This document shows, piece by piece, positions 24,844-33,341 of a stretch of DNA of 64,000 bases. Made by a program: the position numbers and the translations under genes. The stretch covers positions 1-64,000 of the forward strand of contig JAFZBK010000036.1 in the NCBI GenBank assembly GCA_017561825.1, given 5' to 3'. Source of the DNA: Prevotella sp. Its GTDB lineage: Bacteria; Bacteroidota; Bacteroidia; Bacteroidales; Bacteroidaceae. Position 1 is the first letter of the stretch. Each line of letters begins with the position of its first letter. The notes under the pieces were generated by a model. It was not told the origin of the DNA. It made no database searches and saw nothing but the letters and a program-made list of their open reading frames with translations.

Positions 24844-27800
24844 ATGGCAAAGAAATTCGCCGAACATCATGGCTTGAATCTGACAGAGACCAACAAGAGC
24901 GTACTCGATATATGGAATGAGAAAGACATCTTCCACCGCTCCATCACAGAGCGTGAAGGATGCCCGCAGTTCGTATTCTTCGAAGGACCTCCTTCTGCCA
25001 ATGGTCATCCTGGCATTCATCATGTGCTGGCACGCACCATCAAGGATACTTTCAACCGTTATAAGACAATGAAGGGCTATCAGGTACACCGTAAGGCAGG
25101 ATGGGACACGCATGGTCTTCCTGTTGAACTGGGCGTGGAGAAGGCACTGGGTATCACCAAAGCAGATATCGACAACAAGGAGTCAGATAAATATATCAGC
25201 GTAGAGGATTATAACCGCAAATGCCGCGAGAATGTGATGATGTTCACGCAGGAATGGCGCGACCTGACGGAGAAGATGGGTTATTTTGTTGACCTCGATC
25301 ATCCGTATATTACTTACGATAATAAGTACATCGAGACTTTGTGGTGGCTGCTGAAGCAGTTCTACAACAAAGGATTGCTGTACAAGGGCTATACCATCCA
25401 GCCGTATTCACCTGCTGCAGGTACAGGACTGTCGAGTCATGAGCTCAATCAGCCTGGCTGCTACCGTGATGTGAAGGATACAACAGCTACTGTGCAGTTC
25501 AAGATTGTTGATCCAAGACCAGAGATGAAGGAGTGGGGTACACCGGTGTTCCTGGCATGGACGACCACACCGTGGACACTGCCTTCAAATACAGCTCTCT
25601 GTGTAGGACCAAAGATAGATTATGTCTGTGTGCAGACTTTCAATCCCTATAGTGGTGAGAAGATCAGTGCCGTGATGGCTGCCGCCTTGGTGGATTCGTA
25701 CCTGAAGCCTGAGGGTGAGTTTGCCTCGATGGAGGAATACAAGCAGGGTGATAAGATTGTTCCTTACCGTATCGTGGGTAACTACAAGGGTTCCGACCTT
25801 GTTGGAATGCGCTTTGAACAGCTGATGCCATGGGTGAAGCCGTGCGAGAAGGTTGAGAATACCAGTGCCGACTTCGTGAAGGAGTATGCGAAGGAACATG
25901 CTGATAAGTGCTTCACAGTGGGTAACGACCACTTCGTGGAGATGAGTGATCTGGCTTTCCGTGTGATTCCTGGTGATTATGTAACCATCGACGATGGTAC
26001 GGGTATCGTACATATCGCTCCTACCTTCGGTGCTGATGACGCGAAGGTGGCCAAGGATGCGGGCATCCCTTCGTTGTTTATGATCAATAAGGGAGGTGAG
26101 ACTCGTCCGATGGTTGACCTCCAGGGTAAGTACTACTTGGTACAGGAACTGGCTGAGTCGTTCATCGATAAGTGCGTGAACCTCGATTTGTATAGTCGTC
26201 ATGCTGGTGACTATGTGAAGAATGCATACGCTCCTGAGTTCAATATCGATGGTAAATACGATGAGAAGGCTGCTGCCAAGGCAGAGGACCTGAATATCGT
26301 GCTCTCGCTGGAACTGAAACAGGAGGGTAGCGCCTACAAGATCGAGAAGCATGTGCATAACTATCCGCACTGCTGGCGTACTGACAAACCGGTGCTATAC
26401 TATCCGCTCGACTCTTGGTTCATCCGCTCTACAGCTTGTAAGGAACGGATGGTGGAACTGAACAAAACCATCAACTGGAAGCCTGAGAGTACAGGAACAG
26501 GTCGTTTCGGTAACTGGCTGGAGAACTTGAACGATTGGAACTTGTCGCGTTCTCGCTTCTGGGGTACTCCGTTGCCAATCTGGCGCAACAAGGATACTCG
26601 TGAAGAGATCTGTATTGGTTCTTTGGAAGAGTTGTATAACGAGATAGAGAAAGCAGTTAAGGCTGGCGTGATGAAGAAGAATCCGCTGAAGGAGAAGGGC
26701 TTCGTGCCAGGCGACTACTCACAGGAGAATTATGATAAGATTGATGTGCACCGTCCGTATGTGGATGAGATTGTGCTGGTAGGTGAGAGTGGACAGCCGC
26801 TGAACCGCGAGACTGACCTCATCGACGTGTGGTTCGATTCCGGTTCCATGCCTTATGCTCAGGTTCACTATCCGTTCGAGAATAAAGATGCTATTGATAA
26901 GGCACTGGCTTATCCTGCCGACTTCATCAACGAGGGTGTGGATCAGACACGTGGTTGGTTCTTTACACTTCACGCTATTGCCACAATGATTTTCGACAGC
27001 GTAGCCTTCAAGAACGTGATCTCTACTGGTCTGGTACTTGATGCCAAGGGTATCAAGATGTCAAAGCACCTGGGTAACGTGGTGAACCCCTTCGCTGAAA
27101 TCGAACGTAATGGTGCTGACGCAGTGCGTTTCTACATGCTTACCAATACGCAGCCGTGGGATAACCTAAAATATGATCCTGCAGGTGCTGATGAGATACG
27201 ACGCAAATTCTTCGGTACCTTATATAATACCTATAGCTTCTTCGCCCTCTATGCCAATGTTGACGGGTTCAATCCTAAGGCAGCTCAGGTAGAGATGAAA
27301 GACAGACCTGAGATCGACAGATGGATCCTCTCGAAGGTGAACTCGCTGATCAAGGGTGTGGATGAGGCATTGGCCGATTTCGAGCCGACCAAGGCTGGAC
27401 GTTTGATTGATACGTTCGTGAACGACGACCTCAGTAACTGGTATGTGCGACTGAACCGTAAACGTTTCTGGGGTAAGGAGATGAGTACGGATAAGCTGAG
27501 TGCTTACCAGACACTCTATTTCTGTTTGAAGACTGTTTCCAAACTGCTTGCTCCATTTGCACCGTTCTATGCAGATCAGTTGTACAAGGACTTAGGTGGC
27601 GTGCACGACAGTGTGCATCTCGTATCGTTCCCTTCATGCAAGGAATCATTCATTGACCTCGACCTCGAGGCTCGCATGGATATGGCTCAGAAGATTACAT
27701 CCATGGTACTGGCTCTCCGTCGTAAGGTGAACATCAAGGTGCGTCAGCCGCTGCAGAGCATCATGGTTCCTGCTGTGGATGATACGCAGAAAGCGCACAT

Positions 27801-28392
27801 TGAGGCTGTGAAAGCCCTGATTATGAACGAGGTGAACGTGAAGGAACTGAAGTTCGTGGAGGGTAGCGGTATCCTGGTGAAGAAGGTGAAGTGTAACTTC
27901 CGTACCATGGGTAAGAAGTTCGGCAAGCTGATGAAGGGCATTGCCGCACAGATGGCTTCGCTCTCTCAGGAGGAAATCAATGCGCTGGAGAAGAATGGTA
28001 CTATCACACTCAATGTTGAAGGACAGGAGGCTATGGTGGAGGCTGCCGACGTGGAGATCATCAGCGAGGATATCCCCGGATGGCTTGTGGCCAATGAAGG
28101 TAACCTGACCGTGGCTCTGGAAATCGAGCTGACAGATGAACTGCGGAAGGAAGGTATGGCTCGCGAACTGATCAATCGTATCCAAAACATGCGTAAGGAC
28201 AGTGGTCTGGAGATTACTGACCGTATCCAAATCGTCATCTCTCCCAATGAGCAGACAGATGAGGCTATCCACAGCTATGAGGATTATATCAAGACTCAGG
28301 TACTGGCCGATTCCATTACCATCCAACCGAACGATGGTGCTACAGTGGATTTCGACGACTTCGACCTGAATATTACCGTAAACAAGATCTAA
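24844..28392 (+). CDS. ileS: Isoleucine--tRNA ligase, long (type 2-like) form
   Basis: Charges tRNA-Ile. 1182 residues, longer than the roughly 940 of the E. coli enzyme and close to eukaryote-like type 2 enzymes. HIGH motif appears as HPGIHH near residue 55 (SANGHPGIHHVLARTIKD); KMSKS as KMSKH at residue 738; the editing domain CP1 lies between, with WTTTPWTLPSNTALCVG. The C-terminal region has LRRKVNIKVRQPLQS and a tail ending in FDDFDLNITVNKI. Type 2 IleRS is known for low mupirocin sensitivity, so intrinsic tolerance is plausible but not shown. It heads a probable operon with the DksA-like gene, lspA and the DUF4296 gene. Confidence 0.96.
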   Translation: MAKKFAEHHGLNLTETNKSVLDIWNEKDIFHRSITEREGCPQFVFFEGPPSANGHPGIHHVLARTIKDTFNRYKTMKGYQVHRKAGWDTHGLPVELGVEKALGITKADIDNKESDKYISVEDYNRKCRENVMMFTQEWRDLTEKMGYFVDLDHPYITYDNKYIETLWWLLKQFYNKGLLYKGYTIQPYSPAAGTGLSSHELNQPGCYRDVKDTTATVQFKIVDPRPEMKEWGTPVFLAWTTTPWTLPSNTALCVGPKIDYVCVQTFNPYSGEKISAVMAAALVDSYLKPEGEFASMEEYKQGDKIVPYRIVGNYKGSDLVGMRFEQLMPWVKPCEKVENTSADFVKEYAKEHADKCFTVGNDHFVEMSDLAFRVIPGDYVTIDDGTGIVHIAPTFGADDAKVAKDAGIPSLFMINKGGETRPMVDLQGKYYLVQELAESFIDKCVNLDLYSRHAGDYVKNAYAPEFNIDGKYDEKAAAKAEDLNIVLSLELKQEGSAYKIEKHVHNYPHCWRTDKPVLYYPLDSWFIRSTACKERMVELNKTINWKPESTGTGRFGNWLENLNDWNLSRSRFWGTPLPIWRNKDTREEICIGSLEELYNEIEKAVKAGVMKKNPLKEKGFVPGDYSQENYDKIDVHRPYVDEIVLVGESGQPLNRETDLIDVWFDSGSMPYAQVHYPFENKDAIDKALAYPADFINEGVDQTRGWFFTLHAIATMIFDSVAFKNVISTGLVLDAKGIKMSKHLGNVVNPFAEIERNGADAVRFYMLTNTQPWDNLKYDPAGADEIRRKFFGTLYNTYSFFALYANVDGFNPKAAQVEMKDRPEIDRWILSKVNSLIKGVDEALADFEPTKAGRLIDTFVNDDLSNWYVRLNRKRFWGKEMSTDKLSAYQTLYFCLKTVSKLLAPFAPFYADQLYKDLGGVHDSVHLVSFPSCKESFIDLDLEARMDMAQKITSMVLALRRKVNIKVRQPLQSIMVPAVDDTQKAHIEAVKALIMNEVNVKELKFVEGSGILVKKVKCNFRTMGKKFGKLMKGIAAQMASLSQEEINALEKNGTITLNVEGQEAMVEAADVEIISEDIPGWLVANEGNLTVALEIELTDELRKEGMARELINRIQNMRKDSGLEITDRIQIVISPNEQTDEAIHSYEDYIKTQVLADSITIQPNDGATVDFDDFDLNITVNKI

Positions 28393-28423
28393 CCTGTTTC
28401 GAAGAAACGAATAATAACATATT

Positions 28424-28807
28424 ATGGCAGAAAATAAGACACGCTACAGTGACGAGGAACTCGAGGAGTTCAAAGTCATTATCAATGAGAAATTAGCTAC
28501 AGCGCGTCATGACTACAACCAGATGATGCGCCAGTTGATGAACGCCGACGGCAATGACGTGGATGATACATCTCCTACCTACAAAGTATTGGAAGAGGGT
28601 AGCGCCACTCAAACCAAGGAGGAACTTATCATGCAGGCTTCACGACTGCAGAAGTTCATCCAAGGACTGGAGGCTGCGCTGGTAAGGGTGCAGAACAAGA
28701 CCTATGGTATCGACCGTATGACGGGTGAGCTGATTCCGAAGGAACGACTGCGCGCAGTTCCGCATGCTACGCTCAGTGTACAGAGTAAGATGGGGAAGAA
28801 GCACTAA
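28424..28807 (+). CDS. TraR/DksA-family protein lacking zinc-finger cysteines
   Basis: 127 residues. A long N-terminal coiled-coil-type helix pair (about 8-95) with acidic tips is followed by the remnant of the DksA zinc finger: YGIDRMTGELIPKERLRAVPHATL. In the usual form the segment reads YGICxxTGxxI; here the Cys is Asp and no other Cys exists in the protein, so no C4 zinc site can form. DksA-type proteins enter the RNA polymerase secondary channel; loss of zinc need not abolish this. It sits between ileS (31 bp) and lspA (1-bp overlap), a position typical in Bacteroidota. Confidence 0.85.
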   Translation: MAENKTRYSDEELEEFKVIINEKLATARHDYNQMMRQLMNADGNDVDDTSPTYKVLEEGSATQTKEELIMQASRLQKFIQGLEAALVRVQNKTYGIDRMTGELIPKERLRAVPHATLSVQSKMGKKH

Positions 28808-29490
28808 TGAACAGTCGCGGGAACAAAGGCCTGATGGCCGTTTGTATTGTCATTGCCATATTGGTGATTGATCAGGTTATCAAGATCCTGGTCAAAACGA
28901 ATATGTGTCTGCACGACAGTATCGAGATCACACCGTGGTTCTATATTAGCTTCGTCGAGAACAGTGGAATGGCTTATGGCATAACGTTCATCAACAAGAT
29001 CGTGCTGAGCCTCTTCCGTATCGTGGCCGTGGCCGTTATTGGTTACTATATCTGGCTGCAGGTCAAGGAGAATGCACGACGGGGTTATCTTATCTGTCTG
29101 GCCATGATTATGGCTGGAGCGGCAGGGAATATCTTCGACTCGATGTTCTACGGACTGTTCTTTACGAAGTCAACCATCTATGAACCGTCCTACCTTGTGT
29201 CTCTTGGTGAAGGATACGCTCCGTTCCTGCAAGGCAAGGTGGTGGATATGTTCTATTTCCCGCTGATTGAGACAACTTTGCCCGATTGGCTCCCTATATG
29301 GGGCGGACAGCCGTACGTATTCTTCAGTCCTGTATTCAACTTTGCAGATGCTAGCATCTGCGTAGGTGTGGCGCTACTATTGTTGTTCTACCGCAAGGAA
29401 CTCAGTACGCTTACCCTGAAGGCGAGTCCGGCGAAAATGGATGAAGAGAAAACGGATGATATATCAATCGATGGGGAGAAAACTGAATAG
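28807..29490 (+). CDS. lspA: Lipoprotein signal peptidase II
   Basis: Inner-membrane aspartic protease that removes signal peptides from prolipoproteins. 227 residues with four hydrophobic helices. Motifs: IDQVIKILV early, FVENSGMAYG, and the two catalytic aspartates in GAAGNIFDSMFYG (D111) and FNFADASICVG (D181). It is longer than the roughly 165 of E. coli because of a periplasmic insertion between the two Asp motifs and a polar tail, as is common in Bacteroidota. Its start overlaps the stop of the preceding gene (TAATG). Confidence 0.95.
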   Translation: MNSRGNKGLMAVCIVIAILVIDQVIKILVKTNMCLHDSIEITPWFYISFVENSGMAYGITFINKIVLSLFRIVAVAVIGYYIWLQVKENARRGYLICLAMIMAGAAGNIFDSMFYGLFFTKSTIYEPSYLVSLGEGYAPFLQGKVVDMFYFPLIETTLPDWLPIWGGQPYVFFSPVFNFADASICVGVALLLLFYRKELSTLTLKASPAKMDEEKTDDISIDGEKTE

Positions 29491-30397
29491 ACTGCTCCTG
29501 ATGGGTGGATTTACGGTTCTCTTTGCATGTAAGCCGTCAATTCCACGTGATGTCATTCAACCGGATGACATGGAGGACATTCTATATGACTACCATCTGG
29601 CTGATGCTACAGCCAACCTGCATAGCGATAGTTCGCGCTACTACAATGCCCGTCTGTACCAGTTGGCCGTGCTGAAAAAGCATGGTGTGACGGAGGCACA
29701 GTTCGATTCTTCCATGGTTTATTACACCCGTCATACGGAAAAACTGTATGCCATCTATGAGAAACTGGTGAAACGTATGGGTGGTGTAACGGAATCACAG
29801 ACCGCTGATGATGGTCTTAACAGATACAGCATGGAAACGGGTGAGGCCGCAAATGTGTGGAATGGCGAACGCTGTTATGCTTTTATCCCGAAGGCTCCGT
29901 ATAATAAGCATACGTTCGTTATTCCTGTTGACTCATCCTATCATAAGGGTGACAGAATGATTCTCGAGTTCGATGCACAGTTCCTGTATCAGGATGGTGT
30001 ACGTGATGGAATAGCGGTTATTTCGACAAAGCTTTCGAACGACAGCGTGATTACCCGCACCATGCATATGTCATCTGACATGCATTATTCACTTGAAGCG
30101 TTTGATGAGAAGATGTTGGGAATCAAAGATATACGCGGGCTCTTCTATCTTAACCGAGATCGCAATGCTACTGTAACCACCACAAAGGTGATGGTTCTGA
30201 AAAACATCCGTCTTATGCGCTTGCACGAGGAGGAAAAAATCAAGCAGCAGAAAGAAAAGGAAGATGAGACCAAGAAGGATACTATCCGTCAGGTGGAGAA
30301 TCATACTGACCTTCGACAAGTGGAAGAGAAGAAGATCAGAGGCGAGGATGAGGAGATAACGATTAGGGAGGACCTAAGGAAAGTCGATAGAGAATGA
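29471..30397 (+). CDS. DUF4296 lipoprotein
   Basis: 308 residues from the ATG at 29471, which overlaps the end of lspA by 20 bp. Lipoprotein signal MGRKLNRLLLMGGFTVLFAC. The DUF4296 segment covers about residues 25-105 (IQPDDMEDILYDYHLADA). A beta-rich middle follows, and then a highly charged Lys/Glu-rich C-terminal tail (about 255-308) that looks like a coiled coil. The role is unknown. The family is commonly beside lspA, as here, suggesting a lipoprotein-processing or envelope context. It is the last gene of the ileS unit, closed by the terminator at 30414-30449. Confidence 0.85.
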   Translation: MGRKLNRLLLMGGFTVLFACKPSIPRDVIQPDDMEDILYDYHLADATANLHSDSSRYYNARLYQLAVLKKHGVTEAQFDSSMVYYTRHTEKLYAIYEKLVKRMGGVTESQTADDGLNRYSMETGEAANVWNGERCYAFIPKAPYNKHTFVIPVDSSYHKGDRMILEFDAQFLYQDGVRDGIAVISTKLSNDSVITRTMHMSSDMHYSLEAFDEKMLGIKDIRGLFYLNRDRNATVTTTKVMVLKNIRLMRLHEEEKIKQQKEKEDETKKDTIRQVENHTDLRQVEEKKIRGEDEEITIREDLRKVDRE

Positions 30398-30413
30398 TAA
30401 ATCAAATAACAAT

Positions 30414-30449
30414 AATAAGGGTTAAGAATCCAAGTTCTTAACCCTTATT
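30414..30449 (+). terminator. Intrinsic terminator of the ileS-lspA unit
   Basis: A 15-bp perfect stem, AATAAGGGTTAAGAA (30414-30428) with TTCTTAACCCTTATT (30435-30449), followed by a short T/A tract. Confidence 0.88.
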
Positions 30450-30461
30450 TTATAATACCTT

Positions 30462-30575
30462 TATTTCGTCGAGTTTACACAAATCGTAGTCTCATTGTGT
30501 AAACCTTGACTTCGTCGAGCATACACGATTCGTAACCTCATTGTGTGAACCTTGACTTCGTCGAGCTTACACGAT
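30462..30575. repeat. 46-bp tandem repeat running into the 3' end of gdhA
   Basis: Units start at 30462, 30508 and 30554 (each with TTCGTCGAG), an exact 46-bp period. The third is partial and contains the gdhA stop codon and last codons (TTACACGAT). The first unit holds a perfect 10-bp inverted repeat GTTTACACAA/TTGTGTAAAC (30473-30482 with 30495-30504), which could end gdhA transcription. The repeats look like duplications of the gdhA tail plus downstream sequence. Confidence 0.85.
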
Positions 30576-31904
30576 GCCCTGTGCCATCATGGCCTTGGCA
30601 ACCTTCATGAAGCCTGCTACGTTAGCACCCTTCACATAGTTGATGTAGCCGTCCTTCTCTGTACCGTACTTCACGCAGTTCTCGTGAATGTCGTTCATGA
30701 TACGCTTCAGGTAGTTGTCAACTTCCTCAGCTGTCCAGCTCAGACGCTCAGAGTTCTGTGACATCTCCAAACCAGATACAGATACACCACCTGCGTTAGA
30801 AGCCTTACCCGGAGAGTAGAGGATCTTAGCATCCTGGAAGATCTTGATAGCCTCAGGCAGTGAAGGCATGTTTGCACCCTCAGCCACAGCAATCACACCA
30901 TTCTTCACGAGGGCAGCAGCCTCGTCACCGTTGATCTCATTCTGAGTTGCGCAGGGAAGAGCAATGTCAGCATTCTCATACCAAGGACGCTTGCCCTCAT
31001 AGTACTTAGCTGTAGGATACTCCTCAACATACTCCTTGATACGTCCGCGCTCCACGTTCTTCAGCTCCATGATATAGTCGAGCTTAGCACGATCGATTCC
31101 GTCTGGATCAAAGATGTAACCGTCAGAGTCTGACATGGTCATGGGGATAGCACCCAGCTGCAGACACTTCTCAGCAGCATACTGAGCTACATTACCAGCA
31201 CCAGAGATCAGCACTTTCTTGCCCTTCAGCTCGATGCCACGAGTAGCGAGCATAGATGTGAGGAAGTAAACGGTACCATAACCAGTTGCCTCAGGACGGA
31301 TCAGTGAACCACCGAAGGGGATTCCCTTACCGGTCAGCACACCCTGGAACTGATGTGTGAGCTTCTTGTACTGTCCGAACAGATAGCCAACCTCGCGGCC
31401 ACCTACTCCGATATCACCAGCGGGAACGTCCTCATCCGGACCAATCACGCGGTAGAGTTCATTCATGAATGCCTGGCAGAAACGCATTACCTCAGCGTCG
31501 CTCTTGCCACGGGGAGAGAAGTCAGAACCACCCTTTGCACCACCCATAGGAAGGGTTGTCAGAGAGTTCTTGAAAGTCTGCTCGAAAGCAAGGAACTTCA
31601 GGATACCGAGGTTCACGCTCTTGTGATAACGAAGACCGCCTTTGTACGGACCAATGGCGTTGTTATGCTGGATGCGATAACCCATGTTGGTCTGAACGTT
31701 ACCCTTGTCGTCAACCCAAGTGATGCGGAACTCACATACACGATCGGGGATGCACAGACGCTCGATCAGGTTAGCCTTCTCGAACTCAGGGTGCTTGTTA
31801 TACTCTTCCTCGATGGTAGGAAGTACCTGAGAAACTGCCTGGATGTACTCCGGCTCATTGGGGAATCTCTGTTTGAGATCTTCTACAACTTTTGCTGCAT
31901 TCAT
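30567..31904 (-). CDS. gdhA: NADP-type glutamate dehydrogenase
   Basis: Reversible amination of 2-oxoglutarate to glutamate; the main ammonium-assimilation route in many gut Bacteroidota. 445 residues from the ATG at 31904 (an in-frame TTG at 31910 is not favoured). Signatures: NMGYRIQHNNAIGPYKGGLRYH, the catalytic Lys124 in PMGGAKGGSDF, DVPAGDIGVGGREVGYLFG, and the Rossmann motif SGAGNVAQYAAEK. The length and PMGGAKGGSDF form match the NADP-dependent hexameric class. A single-gene unit with a strong promoter and a repeat-bearing 3' end. Confidence 0.96.
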   Translation of the reverse strand: MNAAKVVEDLKQRFPNEPEYIQAVSQVLPTIEEEYNKHPEFEKANLIERLCIPDRVCEFRITWVDDKGNVQTNMGYRIQHNNAIGPYKGGLRYHKSVNLGILKFLAFEQTFKNSLTTLPMGGAKGGSDFSPRGKSDAEVMRFCQAFMNELYRVIGPDEDVPAGDIGVGGREVGYLFGQYKKLTHQFQGVLTGKGIPFGGSLIRPEATGYGTVYFLTSMLATRGIELKGKKVLISGAGNVAQYAAEKCLQLGAIPMTMSDSDGYIFDPDGIDRAKLDYIMELKNVERGRIKEYVEEYPTAKYYEGKRPWYENADIALPCATQNEINGDEAAALVKNGVIAVAEGANMPSLPEAIKIFQDAKILYSPGKASNAGGVSVSGLEMSQNSERLSWTAEEVDNYLKRIMNDIHENCVKYGTEKDGYINYVKGANVAGFMKVAKAMMAQGIV

Positions 31905-31975
31905 AATCAATTCTTTTAATTGGTTGTTATTGTTTGAAATTTTACCTTTTTACCTTGATTTTCAAAATTTGATTG

Positions 31976-32006
31976 CAAAATTACATTATTTTTGCGAATT
32001 ACCAAA
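31976..32006 (-). promoter_or_regulatory. Promoter of gdhA
   Basis: Minus strand TTTG (32006-32003), 19-bp spacer, TAATTTTG (31983-31976). Leader of about 68 nt to the ATG at 31904. Confidence 0.78.
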
Positions 32007-32207
32007 CATTTTGAAAGAAATTTTTGAAAAAACAAAGAAAAAAGTCATTTTTGTGTTCTTTTGAGGCGTTTTTTGTTGCTTTTATTGCATAATAATACGC
32101 TATTAGCTTCAAAACACACATTGTTTGCGCACCCAACAGTATAAATAGTTGTTGCGTGGCAAGCGGTAGTTGTTGCGAAGCTAACGATGAGTAAAAAGGG
32201 AAACTGC
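32007..32207. other. Gene-free interval between mltG and gdhA
   Basis: Together with the gdhA leader this makes about 300 bp without a gene. It is AT-rich near gdhA; closer to mltG there are two GTTGTTGCG-containing repeats (around 32141 and 32170). No coding frame or clear RNA structure is seen. Confidence 0.5.
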
Positions 32208-33233
32208 TTATTTAATGCCTCGATGATTCAGGGCTGCAGCATACTTGGCGGCATTAATCATGTGCTCCTCGTAGGTGCGGGCAAAGTTATGCGTACCACT
32301 GAAATCTTCTTTAGCACACATATATAAATAGTTATGGTGAACATGATCGAGCACTGCATCAATGCCTGCTACGGTTGGAATGCGGATGGGGCCTGGTGGT
32401 AGTCCAGTGTTCTTATAGGTGTTATACGGACTGTTCACTGATAGCATACTGTTATAGATGCGTTTTAAGGAGAAGTCTTTCAAGGCGAACTTGATGGTCG
32501 GATCTGCCTGAAGTGGCATATTGGCATTCAGACGGTTGACATACATTCCTGCCACCATGGGTTTTTCTTCATCATTGGCTGTTTCCTCGTCGATGATGCT
32601 GGCGAGGGTGATTACCTGCACAGGCGTGAAATGCATCTCATCTGCCTTGTCGAGTCGTTCATCATTCCAGAACTTTTCACTCTCTTTCTTCATCCTCTCA
32701 AGGAACTTATCCTGTGAGATGTTCCAGTACATGTCATAGGTGTTAGGAATGAACATACTGATGACGGTCAGTGAATCGTAGCCCAACTGTCTGCATGTCT
32801 CTTCTTCTGTCAGGGCACGATAAAGCTCCGTACTGTCTAGCATCAGTTTACTACCAAGATAGCTTGCCAAGCGGTCGAGCGTACGCACGGATGGGATGGT
32901 TAGGTTGAGGGGAGTCTGTAATCCGTTCTTGATACGGCGAAACACAGTGAAGGCCCCATCACCTGGCGCAATCTCATAACGTCCTGTACGGATATGCTCA
33001 TCATACGAGCTATGGCGCACCAGGGTGGAGAAGCCGGTCATCCCTGCGTCATTGGCAATGGGCTTGACCTTAGCAAAGACGCTATCAACCGTATCATCGG
33101 TGTCAATATAGAGATAGCAGGTTTCTTCTTTTGCCGACAGACTGGAGAAGAAGAAATAATATAGGATTCCTATGATTACCAGCAGGCAGATTCCTGCTGC
33201 GATGGAGTATTTACGAGATGCGAATGATTTCAT
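32208..33233 (-). CDS. mltG: Endolytic murein transglycosylase
   Basis: Inner-membrane lytic transglycosylase that cleaves nascent glycan strands and sets their length. 341 residues. One N-terminal membrane helix (about 10-30), a LysM-like subdomain, then the YceG domain. The catalytic Glu lies in SIIDEETANDEEKP near residue 213; MYVNRLNANMPLQADPTI and NTYKNTGLPPGPI are family signatures. A -7 box TACCTTTG (33265-33258, minus strand) precedes it without a well-spaced -33 element. Confidence 0.94.
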   Translation of the reverse strand: MKSFASRKYSIAAGICLLVIIGILYYFFFSSLSAKEETCYLYIDTDDTVDSVFAKVKPIANDAGMTGFSTLVRHSSYDEHIRTGRYEIAPGDGAFTVFRRIKNGLQTPLNLTIPSVRTLDRLASYLGSKLMLDSTELYRALTEEETCRQLGYDSLTVISMFIPNTYDMYWNISQDKFLERMKKESEKFWNDERLDKADEMHFTPVQVITLASIIDEETANDEEKPMVAGMYVNRLNANMPLQADPTIKFALKDFSLKRIYNSMLSVNSPYNTYKNTGLPPGPIRIPTVAGIDAVLDHVHHNYLYMCAKEDFSGTHNFARTYEEHMINAAKYAAALNHRGIK

Positions 33234-33306
33234 TTCCTTTAGTTATATTTTTCGCTACAAAGGTAACAAAAATTACGAATCCAAGGAAACAAAGGGGCGA
33301 ATTTCT

Positions 33307-33337
33307 TTTGTGTTATGTATGAATTGAATTATCTTTG
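33307..33337 (+). promoter_or_regulatory. Promoter of the GH77-like gene, apparently leaderless
   Basis: TTTG (33307-33310), 19-bp spacer, TATCTTTG (33330-33337), then four bases and the ATG at 33342. Confidence 0.78.
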
Positions 33338-33341
33338 TAGC

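Noticed and set aside
24661-25113. Minus-strand open frame over the sRNA terminator and ileS start
   Set aside because: Covers the terminator, the ileS promoter and the ileS coding start; no protein features.
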